A DNA stretch of 64,000 bases from Cyanobacteriota bacterium (GCA_019752015.1 JAIEMQ010000002.1:94128-158127), one strand, 5' to 3'; positions 8,119 to 17,490 are shown, counted from the first letter of the stretch. Program-made: numbers and translations. The notes: generated from the letters alone by a model not told the origin.

Positions 8119-10347
8119 CTAACTAATGCTATCCGGAGTTCGCGCCCCGGTGAGCATATCCACCGCGCCGGTCAAACGCTCGAGGTTGAACGGCTTCATG
8201 AAGTAGCTGCAGCGCGTTTCATCGAGGAACTGGCGCGTGTCCTCGCCGTCGATGTCGCCGGTGATGAAAATGAACCGGCGCGCCATTTCAGGGCGGATCT
8301 GGCAGACGCGGCCGTAGAGCTCCTGGCCGCTCAGCTCGGGCATTTTCACGTCGCAGATCACGGCGTCGTAGGCGGTGCGCTCGATCATCACCAGCGCGCG
8401 GCGGGACAGCGTGGTGCTCTCCACGTCATAGCCGGCGCCGGCGAGCACGCGGCGCACCAATGCCGCGTTCGATTCCTCATCGTCCACGACCAACGCTTTG
8501 CGCCGCCGCGTCATCGGGTCGTCTTCAACCGCCGTCGCGATTGGATACGACGCCGGTTGCGGCATGGGCCGCGGTTCGACCGGCGGAGGCACGAATCCCG
8601 CCGCCGATGCGCCGATCAGCGACTCCGCCATCACCGGCAATTCAATTGTGAACACCGCGCCGCCGACCGCGCCATTGCGCGCCGTGATGTGGCCGCCATG
8701 TTCGCGGACGATGCCGTAGCACACCGACAAGCCAAGGCCGGTGCCTTGACCGGTTTCCCGCGTCGTGAAGAACGGATCGAAGATCTTGATCAGATCCTCT
8801 TCTTTCAGCCCGCTGCCGTTGTCCGTGACCTCGACGAAAATGCGCTCGGGATCCGGCTGCATCCGCGTCACCACCTTGATCTCCCCGGGCGCCCTCTCCG
8901 GCACGGCGCGGCTCATCGACTTGCCTTCCCGTCGTGCTTCGATTGCGGCTTCGGCGTTCTGAATCAGGTTGACGATCACGTCCTCGAGGCGCGCTGCATC
9001 GATGTAGACGAGCGGCAATCGATCGGCGGCGTCGAGCGTCAGATCGATGCGTGCCGACTGCAGCTGCGACGTCCGCGTGCCGATGGCGCTGCCGACAACG
9101 CGATTGATCTGCTCCCAGCCGCGCGCTGATGTCGTGCGCCCGGCAAAGGTCAGCAGGTTGCGCACGATGCCGGCGGCGCGGTTCGCGTTATCGCGAATCG
9201 CCCGCAGCTCCTCGGTCTCGAGCGCGGCCGGCTTGGTCGCGAGCATCAGCTCGGCGTAGCCCAGCACGCCCTGCAGCGGGTTGTTCAACTCGTGAGCCAC
9301 ACCGGAGACCAGCTGCCCGACGGCGGCAAGCTTTTCACGCTGCACCAGCTGCTGCCTGGTCGTCACCAGGTCCTGGCTGGCGCGAATCAACGCGCGCCGC
9401 GACAGGAATTCGCGGGCGACAACGACAATGCCGAACGGGACCATCCACGCCAGCGCAATGCGGGTCCGCAGCATTTCGACTTCGGGGGTCACGCTCAACA
9501 GGCGCCGCGACGCTTCATCGATCACCGGGATGGCGATCAGCAATCCGATCGCGATCAGCGACACCATCGGCAGCTTCGAGAGCGCCGGCGCTTCATCTTC
9601 GGGCTCGAGGAGCTTCGAGTCGTGCGCATACGCCGCCGCCACCAGCAGCAGCGCGTACGGCGCCATGAACACGATGTCCCAGAGACTGCCGGCCCCACTC
9701 GCATTGGGATCGACCGCGTCGTTGATGATGCCTCCCGCGAAAATCGCCGCCAGCCCCGCCGCGTAGATGCCGAGCATGTTGCGCCACTCGGCGGAGCGTG
9801 CCGTTCGCCACACCCACATCGCCCACAGCGCGAGCAGCAGGTTCTTCGCGTTCTGCAGCTGCCGGAAATTCGCGTCGTACAGATCCGTCGATCCGCCGGA
9901 CACCGCGATCGTCACGACGAAGAAGGTGTAGAGGAACGCCGCGAACAGCGCAATCAGGATCAGATCGAGCAGGACGATGTCGAACAGCCAGCGCGGACGA
10001 TCGCGCTCGGGCCGGCCGTAGAGCGCGGCGGCAAACGGAATGCTCGCCACGAAAAAGATCGGATCGGTCGGCGACACGACCGGGATCCCCTGGCCGGAGA
10101 GATCGATGTAGGTCCAGAGCGCCTGCCCCGAGCCCCACAGCACGGCGTGCGCCATGTTCATGTTCCAGAACATGCGCACCTGGCCGCGGCTGCGGCCGGC
10201 CAGCCACATCGCAAACCCGGCGAACGCAAACGGCGGGACGAGCTGTGCGAAATCGCCGAGCGCCACGACGCGCTGCCCGGTCGCGATTGAAAGCACGGCG
10301 TAGACCAGCAGGAACGCCGACGCGGCGATGCCAACCGTGCGCACCAT
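8119..10347 (-). CDS. Hybrid sensor histidine kinase with C-terminal receiver
   Basis: 742 aa. Residues 1 to about 320 hold roughly ten hydrophobic helices, a membrane sensor of unknown ligand. A coiled segment leads to the HisKA box GVAHELNNPLQ. The ATPase domain shows the N box (NLIQNAEAAI), G1 (DNGSGL), F box (FDPFFTTRE) and G2 (GQGTGLGLSV). The C-terminal receiver shows LVVDDEE and phospho-Asp in ICDVKMPELSG. It autophosphorylates and can pass phosphate to its own receiver. No output regulator is adjacent. The start ATG at 10347 gives a plausible first membrane helix. Confidence 0.93.
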   Translation of the reverse strand: MVRTVGIAASAFLLVYAVLSIATGQRVVALGDFAQLVPPFAFAGFAMWLAGRSRGQVRMFWNMNMAHAVLWGSGQALWTYIDLSGQGIPVVSPTDPIFFVASIPFAAALYGRPERDRPRWLFDIVLLDLILIALFAAFLYTFFVVTIAVSGGSTDLYDANFRQLQNAKNLLLALWAMWVWRTARSAEWRNMLGIYAAGLAAIFAGGIINDAVDPNASGAGSLWDIVFMAPYALLLVAAAYAHDSKLLEPEDEAPALSKLPMVSLIAIGLLIAIPVIDEASRRLLSVTPEVEMLRTRIALAWMVPFGIVVVAREFLSRRALIRASQDLVTTRQQLVQREKLAAVGQLVSGVAHELNNPLQGVLGYAELMLATKPAALETEELRAIRDNANRAAGIVRNLLTFAGRTTSARGWEQINRVVGSAIGTRTSQLQSARIDLTLDAADRLPLVYIDAARLEDVIVNLIQNAEAAIEARREGKSMSRAVPERAPGEIKVVTRMQPDPERIFVEVTDNGSGLKEEDLIKIFDPFFTTRETGQGTGLGLSVCYGIVREHGGHITARNGAVGGAVFTIELPVMAESLIGASAAGFVPPPVEPRPMPQPASYPIATAVEDDPMTRRRKALVVDDEESNAALVRRVLAGAGYDVESTTLSRRALVMIERTAYDAVICDVKMPELSGQELYGRVCQIRPEMARRFIFITGDIDGEDTRQFLDETRCSYFMKPFNLERLTGAVDMLTGARTPDSIS

Positions 10348-10368
10348 GGGAGGCAGTAAGTATATTCG

Positions 10369-11151
10369 CTAGACGACGAGCCAGCGATCGCCGTCGCGGC
10401 GGGCGCGGCCGTCGCTGTCAAGCTTCTGGAGATGCGCGAGCACGCTCTCCTGTGCCATCGGCACGAGCGCCTGGTCGAGGGCCGGATAAATGCCGGCGGT
10501 GATCGCGTCGACCGTCAGTGGGCCGGTGGTGAGCGCGTCCAGGACCTGGCGTTCGCGCTGGGCACGATGCTCGACGTACTTGTGGATGATCCCGGCGACA
10601 TCGTCGATCACCGGTCCGTGCGCCGGCAACGCGCGCGCGGGGTTGAGCCGCAGCATGCGATCCAGCGATCGCAGGTAATCGGCAAGGCTGCCGCCGTGTG
10701 ACGCGGGTATCACGACCGTGCTGCCCTGCACGAGCATGTCGCCGACGAACAGCGTGCGCGAATCGGCGTGCCAGAAGGTCAGGTGATCCGGCGAGTGTCC
10801 CGGCGTGTGCAGGACCGTCAGCGGCCCTTGGTCGGTATCGATCGTCGATCCGTCCTCGATCCACGACCAGCCCACATCGGGATCGCGAACCGGCCACGGA
10901 AACTTCATGAAGCGCGCCGCGGGCCACTTCGCCTTGATCGCCGCCGCGCCCGACACATGATCGCTGTGCGCATGCGTGACGAGCACGAGCGAGGGTCCGC
11001 GGGGCGCAGCCGCGGCAATCGCATCGAGATGCGGCGCGTGGCCAACGCCGGCATCGATCAGCACCGGATTGCGATCGCCGATCAGATAGGTCCAGTTGCC
11101 GTCTCCGGTCATCGGACCGGGATTGCCGGCGTGAATAAGCCTGGGTGTCAT
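10369..11151 (-). CDS. MBL-fold hydrolase, LACTB2-like
   Basis: Metallo-beta-lactamase fold with zinc motif THAHSDHVSG, the HTPGHSPDH and GDMLVQGS motifs, and LPAHGPVI. The C-terminal 70 residues (AQRERQVLDAL ... AHLQKLDSDGR) form the small helical domain typical of the LACTB2/RNase-like branch. Its likely role is a hydrolase of small esters or RNA; not resolved. ATG 11151 was chosen because it immediately precedes the first strand and overlaps the upstream MFS stop by four bases (ATGA). A longer frame upstream is antisense noise. Confidence 0.9.
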   Translation of the reverse strand: MTPRLIHAGNPGPMTGDGNWTYLIGDRNPVLIDAGVGHAPHLDAIAAAAPRGPSLVLVTHAHSDHVSGAAAIKAKWPAARFMKFPWPVRDPDVGWSWIEDGSTIDTDQGPLTVLHTPGHSPDHLTFWHADSRTLFVGDMLVQGSTVVIPASHGGSLADYLRSLDRMLRLNPARALPAHGPVIDDVAGIIHKYVEHRAQRERQVLDALTTGPLTVDAITAGIYPALDQALVPMAQESVLAHLQKLDSDGRARRDGDRWLVV

Positions 11152-12335
11152 GTTGCCGCGCGCGCGGAGGCGTCGCGCGCGTGCCTGGTGCGAAGGCCCG
11201 CGAACGACACGACGAACGCGATCGCCATCAGCCCGGCAGCGCTCATGTACGGCGTGGTCATGCCGTAGGCGTCGTAGACATAACCTCCCAGCGCCGGACC
11301 GGCCACGCGGCCGAGACTCGCCAGTGACGATGCCAGGCCGAGGATGCCGCCTTGATCGTCGGGGTCGGCCAGGCGCGACACCATCGACGACAGCGACGGG
11401 TTGTTGAAGCCCATGCCGACCGCCATCACGAACAGCGCGCCAAGCAGCGTCGGCACGTTCCACACCAACGGGATCAGTCCGATGCCGATCGCGATGGCAC
11501 AGATCGCCAGCGGAATCAGCTTGCGCTCGGGGATCACCTTCACGACCCTGCCGACCAGCACGCCCTGGACGAGCGCGAGAATGACGCCGATGAAGGCGAA
11601 CACGAAGCCGATGGTCGACGCCTTGTAGCCGAATCGTGCTTCGCTGAAGATGGCGAACGTCGCCTCGAAGCAGGCAAACGCCAGCGTGACGAGAAAATAG
11701 AGTGCCAGCAACAGCAGCAGCGTCGGGTTGCGCGACGCGTGACGGAACGCTTCCAGCCGGCCGAGGCTCTTCGTGACCGTGTTCACCGGGCGCGATTCAG
11801 GCAGCAGCAACCACGCCGCCATGAAGTTGGCGAAGCAGAGCGCCGACGCAAACCACATCGGCGTCTGCGGGCTGAATCGGCTCAACACCCCGCCGATCGC
11901 GGGACCGAAGATGAATCCCAGCCCGAACGCCGCGCCCACCATGCCCATCCCGCGCGCCCGATTCTCGGGCGTCGTCACATCGGCAATGTAGGCCTGCGCG
12001 GTCGGAATGTTCGCACCGGCAATGCCGCCCACAATGCGCGCGAGAAACAGGAAATTCAACGACGGCGCCAGGGCGAGGCCCAGATACGACAGGCAGGATC
12101 CGAGCAGGCCGACGAGGATGATCGGCTTGCGGCCGACGCGGTCCGACCAGCGTCCCCACACCGGCGAAAACAGGAACTGCATCAGCGAGAAACTGGTGCC
12201 GAGCAGGCCGATCTTGAATGCCGACGCGCCGAACGACTCGGCGTAGAACGGCAGCAACGGAATGATGATGCCGAACCCGAGCAGGTCGATGAAGACCGTG
12301 ACGAAGATGATGACTAGCGGCGAAATTGAAGCCAC
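11148..12335 (-). CDS. MFS transporter (TetA-like)
   Basis: 395 aa with twelve predicted membrane helices. The MFS signature between helices 2 and 3 reads GRWSDRVGRKPIIL, and the helix 4-5 region includes GGIAGANIPTAQAYIADVT, as in TetA/DHA1 drug exporters. The substrate is not predictable. Sits in a minus-strand run: its start overlaps the end of the phosphatidylcholine synthase gene by 22 bases, and its stop overlaps the MBL start. Confidence 0.92.
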   Translation of the reverse strand: MASISPLVIIFVTVFIDLLGFGIIIPLLPFYAESFGASAFKIGLLGTSFSLMQFLFSPVWGRWSDRVGRKPIILVGLLGSCLSYLGLALAPSLNFLFLARIVGGIAGANIPTAQAYIADVTTPENRARGMGMVGAAFGLGFIFGPAIGGVLSRFSPQTPMWFASALCFANFMAAWLLLPESRPVNTVTKSLGRLEAFRHASRNPTLLLLLALYFLVTLAFACFEATFAIFSEARFGYKASTIGFVFAFIGVILALVQGVLVGRVVKVIPERKLIPLAICAIAIGIGLIPLVWNVPTLLGALFVMAVGMGFNNPSLSSMVSRLADPDDQGGILGLASSLASLGRVAGPALGGYVYDAYGMTTPYMSAAGLMAIAFVVSFAGLRTRHARDASARAAT

Positions 12336-12994
12336 AGGGACAACGCGACGTAATAAACCGGGAACACCAGCGAGATCATCGTCCAGGGACCATCAACCGC
12401 CGGCAGCCGCCAGATGATCCAGGTAAAGACGACGGCCCAGATTGTACCCAGCGCCAGCGTCGGCCACTTGAGCACGATCGTCCGCGACGGATAGATGTAG
12501 CGAATCGGCACGAACACCAGCACCGCAAGCGTCCCGAGGATGATCGCGTTCGCCATCTGCGGGAGGTGCAGGACGTAGAGATACACGACGACGATGTTCC
12601 AGTACGACGGGAAGCCCGTGAAAAAGTAATCCGTTGATGCGATCTTCGCGTCTCCCTGCGCGAAGCCGTAGGCGCTCGACAGCACTATCGCCGCGCAGAT
12701 CGGAAACGCCGACGGCACCAGATCAGCCTGCCAGACGACGAGCGCGGGAATGAAGACATACATCAGGTAGTCGACGATGTCGTCGAGCTTCGCGCCGTCG
12801 AAATTCGGCAGGCGTTCCTTGACCTTCAACCCGCGCGCCAGCACGCCGTCGGTCGCATCGACGAACGTGGCGGCGACCATGCAGATGAAGACGGCGCGGA
12901 AGTTGTGGGCGAAGGTCATGCCGGTGGCGAGCAGCGCGATGACGGCGCCGAGCGCCGTATAGATGTGCGCGATCCAGGGAAGGATCGGGGGCAC
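12314..12994 (-). CDS. pcs: Phosphatidylcholine synthase
   Basis: CDP-alcohol phosphatidyltransferase with the signature DATDGVLAR...FDGAKLDDIVD holding the catalytic and metal-binding Asp residues, and about eight membrane helices. The start region WIAHIYTALGAV and the IVDYLMYVFIPAL stretch match bacterial Pcs, which joins CDP-diacylglycerol and choline to phosphatidylcholine. GTG 12994 follows the thyX stop by two bases; a longer upstream frame is antisense to thyX. Length 226 aa is close to the family's. Confidence 0.85.
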   Translation of the reverse strand: MPPILPWIAHIYTALGAVIALLATGMTFAHNFRAVFICMVAATFVDATDGVLARGLKVKERLPNFDGAKLDDIVDYLMYVFIPALVVWQADLVPSAFPICAAIVLSSAYGFAQGDAKIASTDYFFTGFPSYWNIVVVYLYVLHLPQMANAIILGTLAVLVFVPIRYIYPSRTIVLKWPTLALGTIWAVVFTWIIWRLPAVDGPWTMISLVFPVYYVALSLWLQFRR

Positions 12995-12996
12995 GT

Positions 12997-14544
12997 TCAG
13001 AGACGGCGTTGCGCGTTCGGGAAGGAGTTCCAGACCGGCACGCCGCAGAAGTGCGAGCCTTCCGTGCAGCGCGGCGACACGATCTTGTTGCGCAGCACGC
13101 ACGGCGGGCCGAGATAGCGTCCGAGCTGCGGGTGGATCTCCTTGACCTGCGTGATCTCGTCCATCGACGCCAGGTAAATCTCTTCCTGGGCGTTGAAGCA
13201 GGTGCGCAGCGTCCACTTGTGCTGCAGCGCAATGAACGAGCCGGACTCGACCAGGCGCAGCGCCTTGGCGTTCGGCAGGATGTAGAGCGCGTACTCGAGC
13301 GGCACACCGAGGGCGAGCAGCTTGTTCTTCGCCGCCCAGGCGTCGTTCATCGCCTGCTCGTAGACCGCCTGCGCGGCGGCATTCTGCCGGATCAGGCGCG
13401 GCGTGATGTAGTCGGGCGCCGTGGTGTCGGCGAGCGTCATCATCGGCCGCGACGCCGGCACCATGCGGTGCCGCTGATCCTGCGAGTCGGCGGTGTGACT
13501 GAGGCGCTTCTCGAACACGTAGCTGGCGTGATTGAGCGCGCGCATCATCGGCGAGTGATACGCGACGTCGAGCATGTCGACGCGGTACGGATTCTTCGCC
13601 GGATTCATCACGCGATCGATCGCTTCTTCGTCCGACATCGCCGAGGTGGTGATGCCGAACGTCGAGCGGACCGCATCGGCGACCACACGCTCGGCGCCGG
13701 CCGACCAGTCGCGAAGCCGCGACACACGGTTGCCGAGGCGGCGATCGAATTCGACGGCGAACGCATCGCCGGACATCGTCGCCGTCGGGAACCCCATCTC
13801 CGGGAGCGTGTCGCGCTCGAAGGTGTTGAAGCCGATCTTCTCGAAGAACATCGGGTCGACTTCCTTGACGAGGTCGACCATTGCGCCGATGACCATCGCG
13901 GCTTCGTACGGCACGTCACCGGCGTTGAGCATCCGGTTGAGGCGATGGAGCACGATGCCCGAGACGGTGTGCACCATCGAGGTGAAGGCGCCGATCGGAA
14001 TCACGTAGCGCGCCGTCTCGATCGCTTTCTTCTCGGCCTCGCGCTCGACGGTCTTCAACCGCGCCGGCGTATTGGTGTCGCGGACGTAGCGCAGCTCCTT
14101 CAGGATCGCCCACGCATCGTCCTTGAGCAGCGCCGAGAGTTGCGAGTAGGAATCCCACGCGCGCAGCACCGCCTGTTCGTAGACGTCGATCGCTTCGCCG
14201 GTGATCGGCGGCACGAAGGCGCGCGGCTCGTTCAATTTGACGTAGCGCTGGCTCGACTGCTCGGAGTTATAGAACGGGTACGAGTGGAGCACGCTCCACA
14301 CGAGCTGGCGCGAAATGTTTTCGAGTCCGAACTCGAAATGCGCATGCTGAAACACGGTGTGATGGCCGCCGTCGAAGGTCAGCGGACCAATCGAATCGCG
14401 TTGTTTATCGGTGACTTCACTGCGCTCGATGACGCGCGGCGAATAACAGGTGCGCGCCGCCGCGATCGCGCCGTCGTACGGAACGGCCGGAGACGATCGC
14501 AACGTGATTTTCGGTGGAGCCGTGGCGAGCGCGAGAGCGGGCAT
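12997..14544 (-). CDS. thyX: Long FAD-dependent thymidylate synthase with two ThyX-like halves
   Basis: 515 aa, about twice a usual ThyX. The first half has a Thy1-like core (GGHHTVFQHAHFEFGLENIS, NSEQSSQRYV) but its RHR position is degenerate. The second half carries the flavin-binding RHRMVPAS motif after HTADSQDQ and ends in a CVLRNKIVSPRC-type tail. ThyX makes dTMP from dUMP with FAD and methylenetetrahydrofolate. The active site of ThyX is built between subunits, so a tandem protein may form it internally. First gene of the thyX-pcs-MFS-MBL run. No folate-linked gene is adjacent. Confidence 0.85.
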   Translation of the reverse strand: MPALALATAPPKITLRSSPAVPYDGAIAAARTCYSPRVIERSEVTDKQRDSIGPLTFDGGHHTVFQHAHFEFGLENISRQLVWSVLHSYPFYNSEQSSQRYVKLNEPRAFVPPITGEAIDVYEQAVLRAWDSYSQLSALLKDDAWAILKELRYVRDTNTPARLKTVEREAEKKAIETARYVIPIGAFTSMVHTVSGIVLHRLNRMLNAGDVPYEAAMVIGAMVDLVKEVDPMFFEKIGFNTFERDTLPEMGFPTATMSGDAFAVEFDRRLGNRVSRLRDWSAGAERVVADAVRSTFGITTSAMSDEEAIDRVMNPAKNPYRVDMLDVAYHSPMMRALNHASYVFEKRLSHTADSQDQRHRMVPASRPMMTLADTTAPDYITPRLIRQNAAAQAVYEQAMNDAWAAKNKLLALGVPLEYALYILPNAKALRLVESGSFIALQHKWTLRTCFNAQEEIYLASMDEITQVKEIHPQLGRYLGPPCVLRNKIVSPRCTEGSHFCGVPVWNSFPNAQRRL

Positions 14545-14650
14545 TGAGGCTGGCGCAATTATACGCTCTCACCTGCTGTTTCCTGAGGCCGGGCTTGGTG
14601 TAAGATGCAAGGCCGCGCCGGATAGACCGGCGCAAAACAAGGACAATCTA

Positions 14651-15046
14651 ATGGCACGTCTTCTCGGGACCGTCGCGCTCGCGATCGCGCTTTCTGCCGG
14701 CCTCGCCGCGCAGCAGCTCGCACCGGCGGACGCCGGCGCATTCATGGGTTCGTGGTCGTTGATGCTCGACACGCCGCAGGGCAGCTTCGACCAGAGCATG
14801 GTGCTCAAGGACGAGGGCGGCAAGGTCGTCGCCGAAATGTCGAGCCAGATGCAGCCCGACGTTCAGAAAGTCACAGATATCAGCAAGAAGGGCGAGGATC
14901 TGATCCTGAAGTTCCAGGGCAACTTTCAGGGTATGCCGTTCGACGCGACGATCACGCTGACGCCGGATGGCACCGACAAGTGCAAGGTGGCCTTCGACAT
15001 CAACGGCGGTCAGTTCACGATGAACGGGACGGGGACCAAGAAATAG
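14651..15046 (+). CDS. Small secreted beta-rich protein of unknown function
   Basis: 131 aa with a clear signal peptide (ARLLGTVALAIALSAGLAAQ). The mature part begins with FMGSWSLMLDTPQG and alternates short strands, with TPDGTDKCKVAFDINGG near the end; this resembles small lipocalin-like or DUF-type secreted proteins, but I do not recognise a family with confidence. ATG 14651 follows an AAGGA ribosome site by about six bases. Followed by a word repeat and a strong terminator. Confidence 0.8.
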   Translation: MARLLGTVALAIALSAGLAAQQLAPADAGAFMGSWSLMLDTPQGSFDQSMVLKDEGGKVVAEMSSQMQPDVQKVTDISKKGEDLILKFQGNFQGMPFDATITLTPDGTDKCKVAFDINGGQFTMNGTGTKK

Positions 15047-15078
15047 ATCTCAGATTTCGGATTTCGGATTTCAGATCT
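15045..15078. repeat. AGATCT-framed ATTTCGG word repeat
   Basis: AGATCT, three GATTTCGG/GATTTCAG words, and a second AGATCT. It sits between the small secreted gene's stop and the terminator. Confidence 0.85.
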
Positions 15079-15112
15079 AAGGTCGGGCGCTGATCGCGCC
15101 CGGCCTTTTTTC
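15079..15112 (+). terminator. Rho-independent terminator
   Basis: Stem GGTCGGGCGC / GCGCCCGGCC with a TGATC loop, followed by eight T residues. Ends transcription of the secreted protein gene. Confidence 0.85.
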
Positions 15113-15125
15113 TTTGTCGCGCTGT

Positions 15126-15494
15126 TTAAAACAGGAACGACGATGAGGCGAGGTTCTTCGCGAGGATCGAGCCCTTTGGCGCCGACGCGATGGCCTTGGC
15201 GCGGTGCGCCGATGCGATCGAGCCTTGCGTCATCAGCGACGCCGCGAATTCCATTTCGGCGCTCGGCGCGGTGGTCATCGCCATCGCCTTCTTGACCCAG
15301 TTGTAGCCGTCGACACGGATCGTCTCGTCCACCGCGGCCCACGCGCGCAGCTCGGGCTTCCGGTTGTTCTCGCGCAGATGCACCGCCTGCTTGTAGGATT
15401 CGATCAGGTAGCCGGCATCGAACCAGGCGCTGCTGTCGGTGGTCGTCGCCAGCGCGCGCGCCATCACGCTCTTGAGCAGTTCCTGCGCGAGCAC
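15126..15494 (-). CDS. Hypothetical protein, probably 5'-truncated
   Basis: About 122 aa, mostly helical (LLKSVMARALATTTDSSAWFD, SYKQAVHLRENN). The regular helix pattern looks like real coding sequence, but I recognise no family. The apparent GTG start at 15494 has coherent coding sequence upstream only to about 15497, where a plus-strand gene fragment begins, so the N-terminus was probably lost at a rearrangement junction. Confidence 0.5.
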   Translation of the reverse strand: MLAQELLKSVMARALATTTDSSAWFDAGYLIESYKQAVHLRENNRKPELRAWAAVDETIRVDGYNWVKKAMAMTTAPSAEMEFAASLMTQGSIASAHRAKAIASAPKGSILAKNLASSSFLF

Positions 15495-15496
15495 CC

Positions 15497-16166
15497 AGGA
15501 CGCCTGCGCACGAAGCTCGACGAGTATTACAACGGCAACGGCACATCTTCCCGCGTCCGCATCAGCCTGCCGCGTGGTGGCTATTCAGCTCAGTTTTCCG
15601 ACCTGACTCGTGAGAGCTCAGGCGAGTCAGGGAGGAACCTCGCCGCAGCGGCCGCAGGCCGCGAAGGCGGGTCTCGCCGATCGTGGGCAGTAGTCCCGCT
15701 CGCGGCTCTGCTCGTGATCGTCATCGCCGCCATGGTCTTCTGGCTTGGCCGCGATCGCCGTGTGCCGGCGGACTTGCGCCCCACGGCGGCGGTGCTGCCG
15801 TTCGAGGCGAACATGATCGGCGGCGATAACAGCAACTACTCGGCCCTGATCACTGAAGCCGTCACCAGTGAACTGGCGCGCCTGGGAACCATCAGCGTGG
15901 CCTCGTACACGAGCGCGATGCAGTTCGAAGGCCGCCGCCCGTCGATGAGTGACGTGGCCGCGGCGCTCAAATCTCACTACGTCGTCGAGGCATCGGTCGA
16001 CGACGAGGCGAGCGAAATCCTGATCGTGGCGCGGATTGTGAATTCGGAAACCGATCGCAAGATGTGGGTCGCCGATTATCGCGGTCAACGAGACGATGTC
16101 CGCGGCATCGCGCAGCGAATCGCCTTCGACGTAAGCGCCGCAATCCTCGAACGCGAGCGAAAGTAG
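15497..16166 (+). pseudogene. TolB/FlgO-like regulator, 5'-truncated
   Basis: Begins mid-gene: RLRTKLDEYYN followed by VRISLPRGGYSAQF is the end of an N-terminal region typical of membrane regulators in Acidobacteriota. A membrane helix (WAVVPLAALLVIVIAAMVF) follows, then a periplasmic FlgO/TolB-amino-like domain (AAVLPFEAN, LARLGTISVASYTSAM, YVVEASVDDE). No start codon fits the beginning; the open frame upstream is antisense to the neighbouring minus-strand fragment. A GC-rich in-frame palindrome lies before the membrane helix. Interpreted as a truncated gene at a rearrangement. Confidence 0.65.
15639..15672. repeat. GC-rich in-frame palindromic element, copy 1
   Basis: CCTCGCCGCAGCGGCC followed by its near complement GGCCGCGAAGGCGGG. 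Fits the consensus of the elements inside hpnE, hpnC, ggt and the 61.8-kb gene. Confidence 0.6.
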
Positions 16167-16174
16167 CAACCCAA

Positions 16175-16936
16175 CTAAGCCATAGTTTGGCCGCCGCAAA
16201 TGTTGTACGTCTGCCCGGTGATCGCCGACGCATCAGCGCTGCACAGGAACTTCACCAGCGCTGACACTTCGGCAGGGTCGATGATCCGTTTGATCGGCAC
16301 CGCCGAGATCTGCCGATCCTTGAATTCATCGAACGTCACCTTCGCGTGTTTCGCCCCTTGCGCCATGCCGAGCGCGGCCATGTCGGTCTCCACCCATCCG
16401 GGAGCGATCGCGTTGACGGTGATCTTGCGCTTGAGAACTTCGAGAGACAGCGCGCGCGTGAATCCGATCACACCGTGCTTCGACGCACAGTACGCGGTGT
16501 AGCCCGGCACGCCAAATCGCCCAAGCACCGATGACAGATTGACGACGCGCCCGCCGTCCGCCATCAGCGGAAGGATCTGGCGCGTCACCAGGTACATGCC
16601 AAACAGGTTCGTGTCGAGCGTCTGCTTCCAGCGCACGACAACGGATCCCTGCACCACTTCGCCGCCGCCGACGCCGGCGTTGTTGATCAGCACGTTGACG
16701 TGGTTCACCGTGCCATGAAGCTTGCCGAATCCGTGCGCCACGCTCGCTTCATCCGACACGTCCATGGCGATCGCCGTCGCCTGCGCGCCCTTGCTGGTGA
16801 TCTCGCCTGCCGTCTGCTGCAGTTGCGACTCGGTCCTGGACGTGATGACGATGTGCGCGCCGGGTTCGGCGAACGCCAGCGCAATCGCGCGGCCTATGCC
16901 GCGCCCGCCGCCGGTGACGACGACGGTCCTACTCAT
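16175..16936 (-). CDS. SDR family oxidoreductase (3-oxoacyl-ACP-reductase-like)
   Basis: Classical short-chain dehydrogenase, 253 aa. NAD(P)-binding TGGGRGIG at residues 8-15, NNAG at about 86, catalytic Ser in NLSSVLG and Tyr-x3-Lys in YCASK, then IAPGWVETDM. Cytosolic. Typical reactions are reduction of 3-oxoacyl thioesters or oxidation of hydroxy compounds; the substrate is unknown. Its start overlaps the def stop by eight bases, so it is probably cotranscribed with def. Confidence 0.92.
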   Translation of the reverse strand: MSRTVVVTGGGRGIGRAIALAFAEPGAHIVITSRTESQLQQTAGEITSKGAQATAIAMDVSDEASVAHGFGKLHGTVNHVNVLINNAGVGGGEVVQGSVVVRWKQTLDTNLFGMYLVTRQILPLMADGGRVVNLSSVLGRFGVPGYTAYCASKHGVIGFTRALSLEVLKRKITVNAIAPGWVETDMAALGMAQGAKHAKVTFDEFKDRQISAVPIKRIIDPAEVSALVKFLCSADASAITGQTYNICGGQTMA

Positions 16937-17474
16937 CGGCCTCGTCTTCGTCTCCCTGGCGCGTGTGATAGCGCGAGTACTCCTCGAGATAGGTCAGCGA
17001 CTCGAAGCTCTTCATGCGATCGAGAAACAGCACCCCGTCGAGGTGATCGGTCTCGTGCTGCACGACGCGCGCCGGAAAATCCTTCAACTCGAGCTCGAAG
17101 CGCTTGCCGTGCCGATCGAGGGCCGACACCTTGATGTGCTGCGCGCGAGGCACGCGGCCGCGCACTTCCGGAATGCTGAGGCAGCCCTCCCAGCCCTCGA
17201 CGGTCGCGTCGCCGATGGGAAGGATCTCGGGATTGATGAACGTCACGGCATCACCTTCGCCGCGGCCGTCGGGATCGAGCATCGCCACGAACACGCGCAG
17301 TCCCTCGTGGACCTGCGGCGCGGCCAGTCCGACACCGGAATACTCGTACATCGTGTCGATCATGCTGTCGATGAACTGCTGAATCACCGGGTTCTTGAGC
17401 TCGCTCTTGTCCAGGGTCCGCGCCTTGGTGCGGAGGACGGGGTGGCCCATGCGAGCCACTTTCAAAATCGACAT
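16929..17474 (-). CDS. def: Peptide deformylase
   Basis: Removes the N-formyl group from nascent proteins. All three family motifs are present: GVGLAAPQ, EGCLSIPE (Cys metal ligand) and HETDHLDG (two His ligands and catalytic Glu). 181 aa with a short charged C-terminal tail. Divergent from the NUDIX gene. The whole intergenic space upstream is a CTTGGGR array, so its promoter must lie inside or beside the repeat. Confidence 0.96.
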   Translation of the reverse strand: MSILKVARMGHPVLRTKARTLDKSELKNPVIQQFIDSMIDTMYEYSGVGLAAPQVHEGLRVFVAMLDPDGRGEGDAVTFINPEILPIGDATVEGWEGCLSIPEVRGRVPRAQHIKVSALDRHGKRFELELKDFPARVVQHETDHLDGVLFLDRMKSFESLTYLEEYSRYHTRQGDEDEADE

Positions 17475-17490
17475 GGGAGAATTCTATACT

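Noticed and set aside
9292..10290. Long plus-strand frame opposite the histidine kinase
   Set aside because: Gln/Arg/His-rich shadow of the kinase sensor region; no motif.
13009..14547. A 512-codon plus-strand open frame
   Set aside because: Exact antisense of thyX, which has clear motifs; composition is that of a shadow frame.
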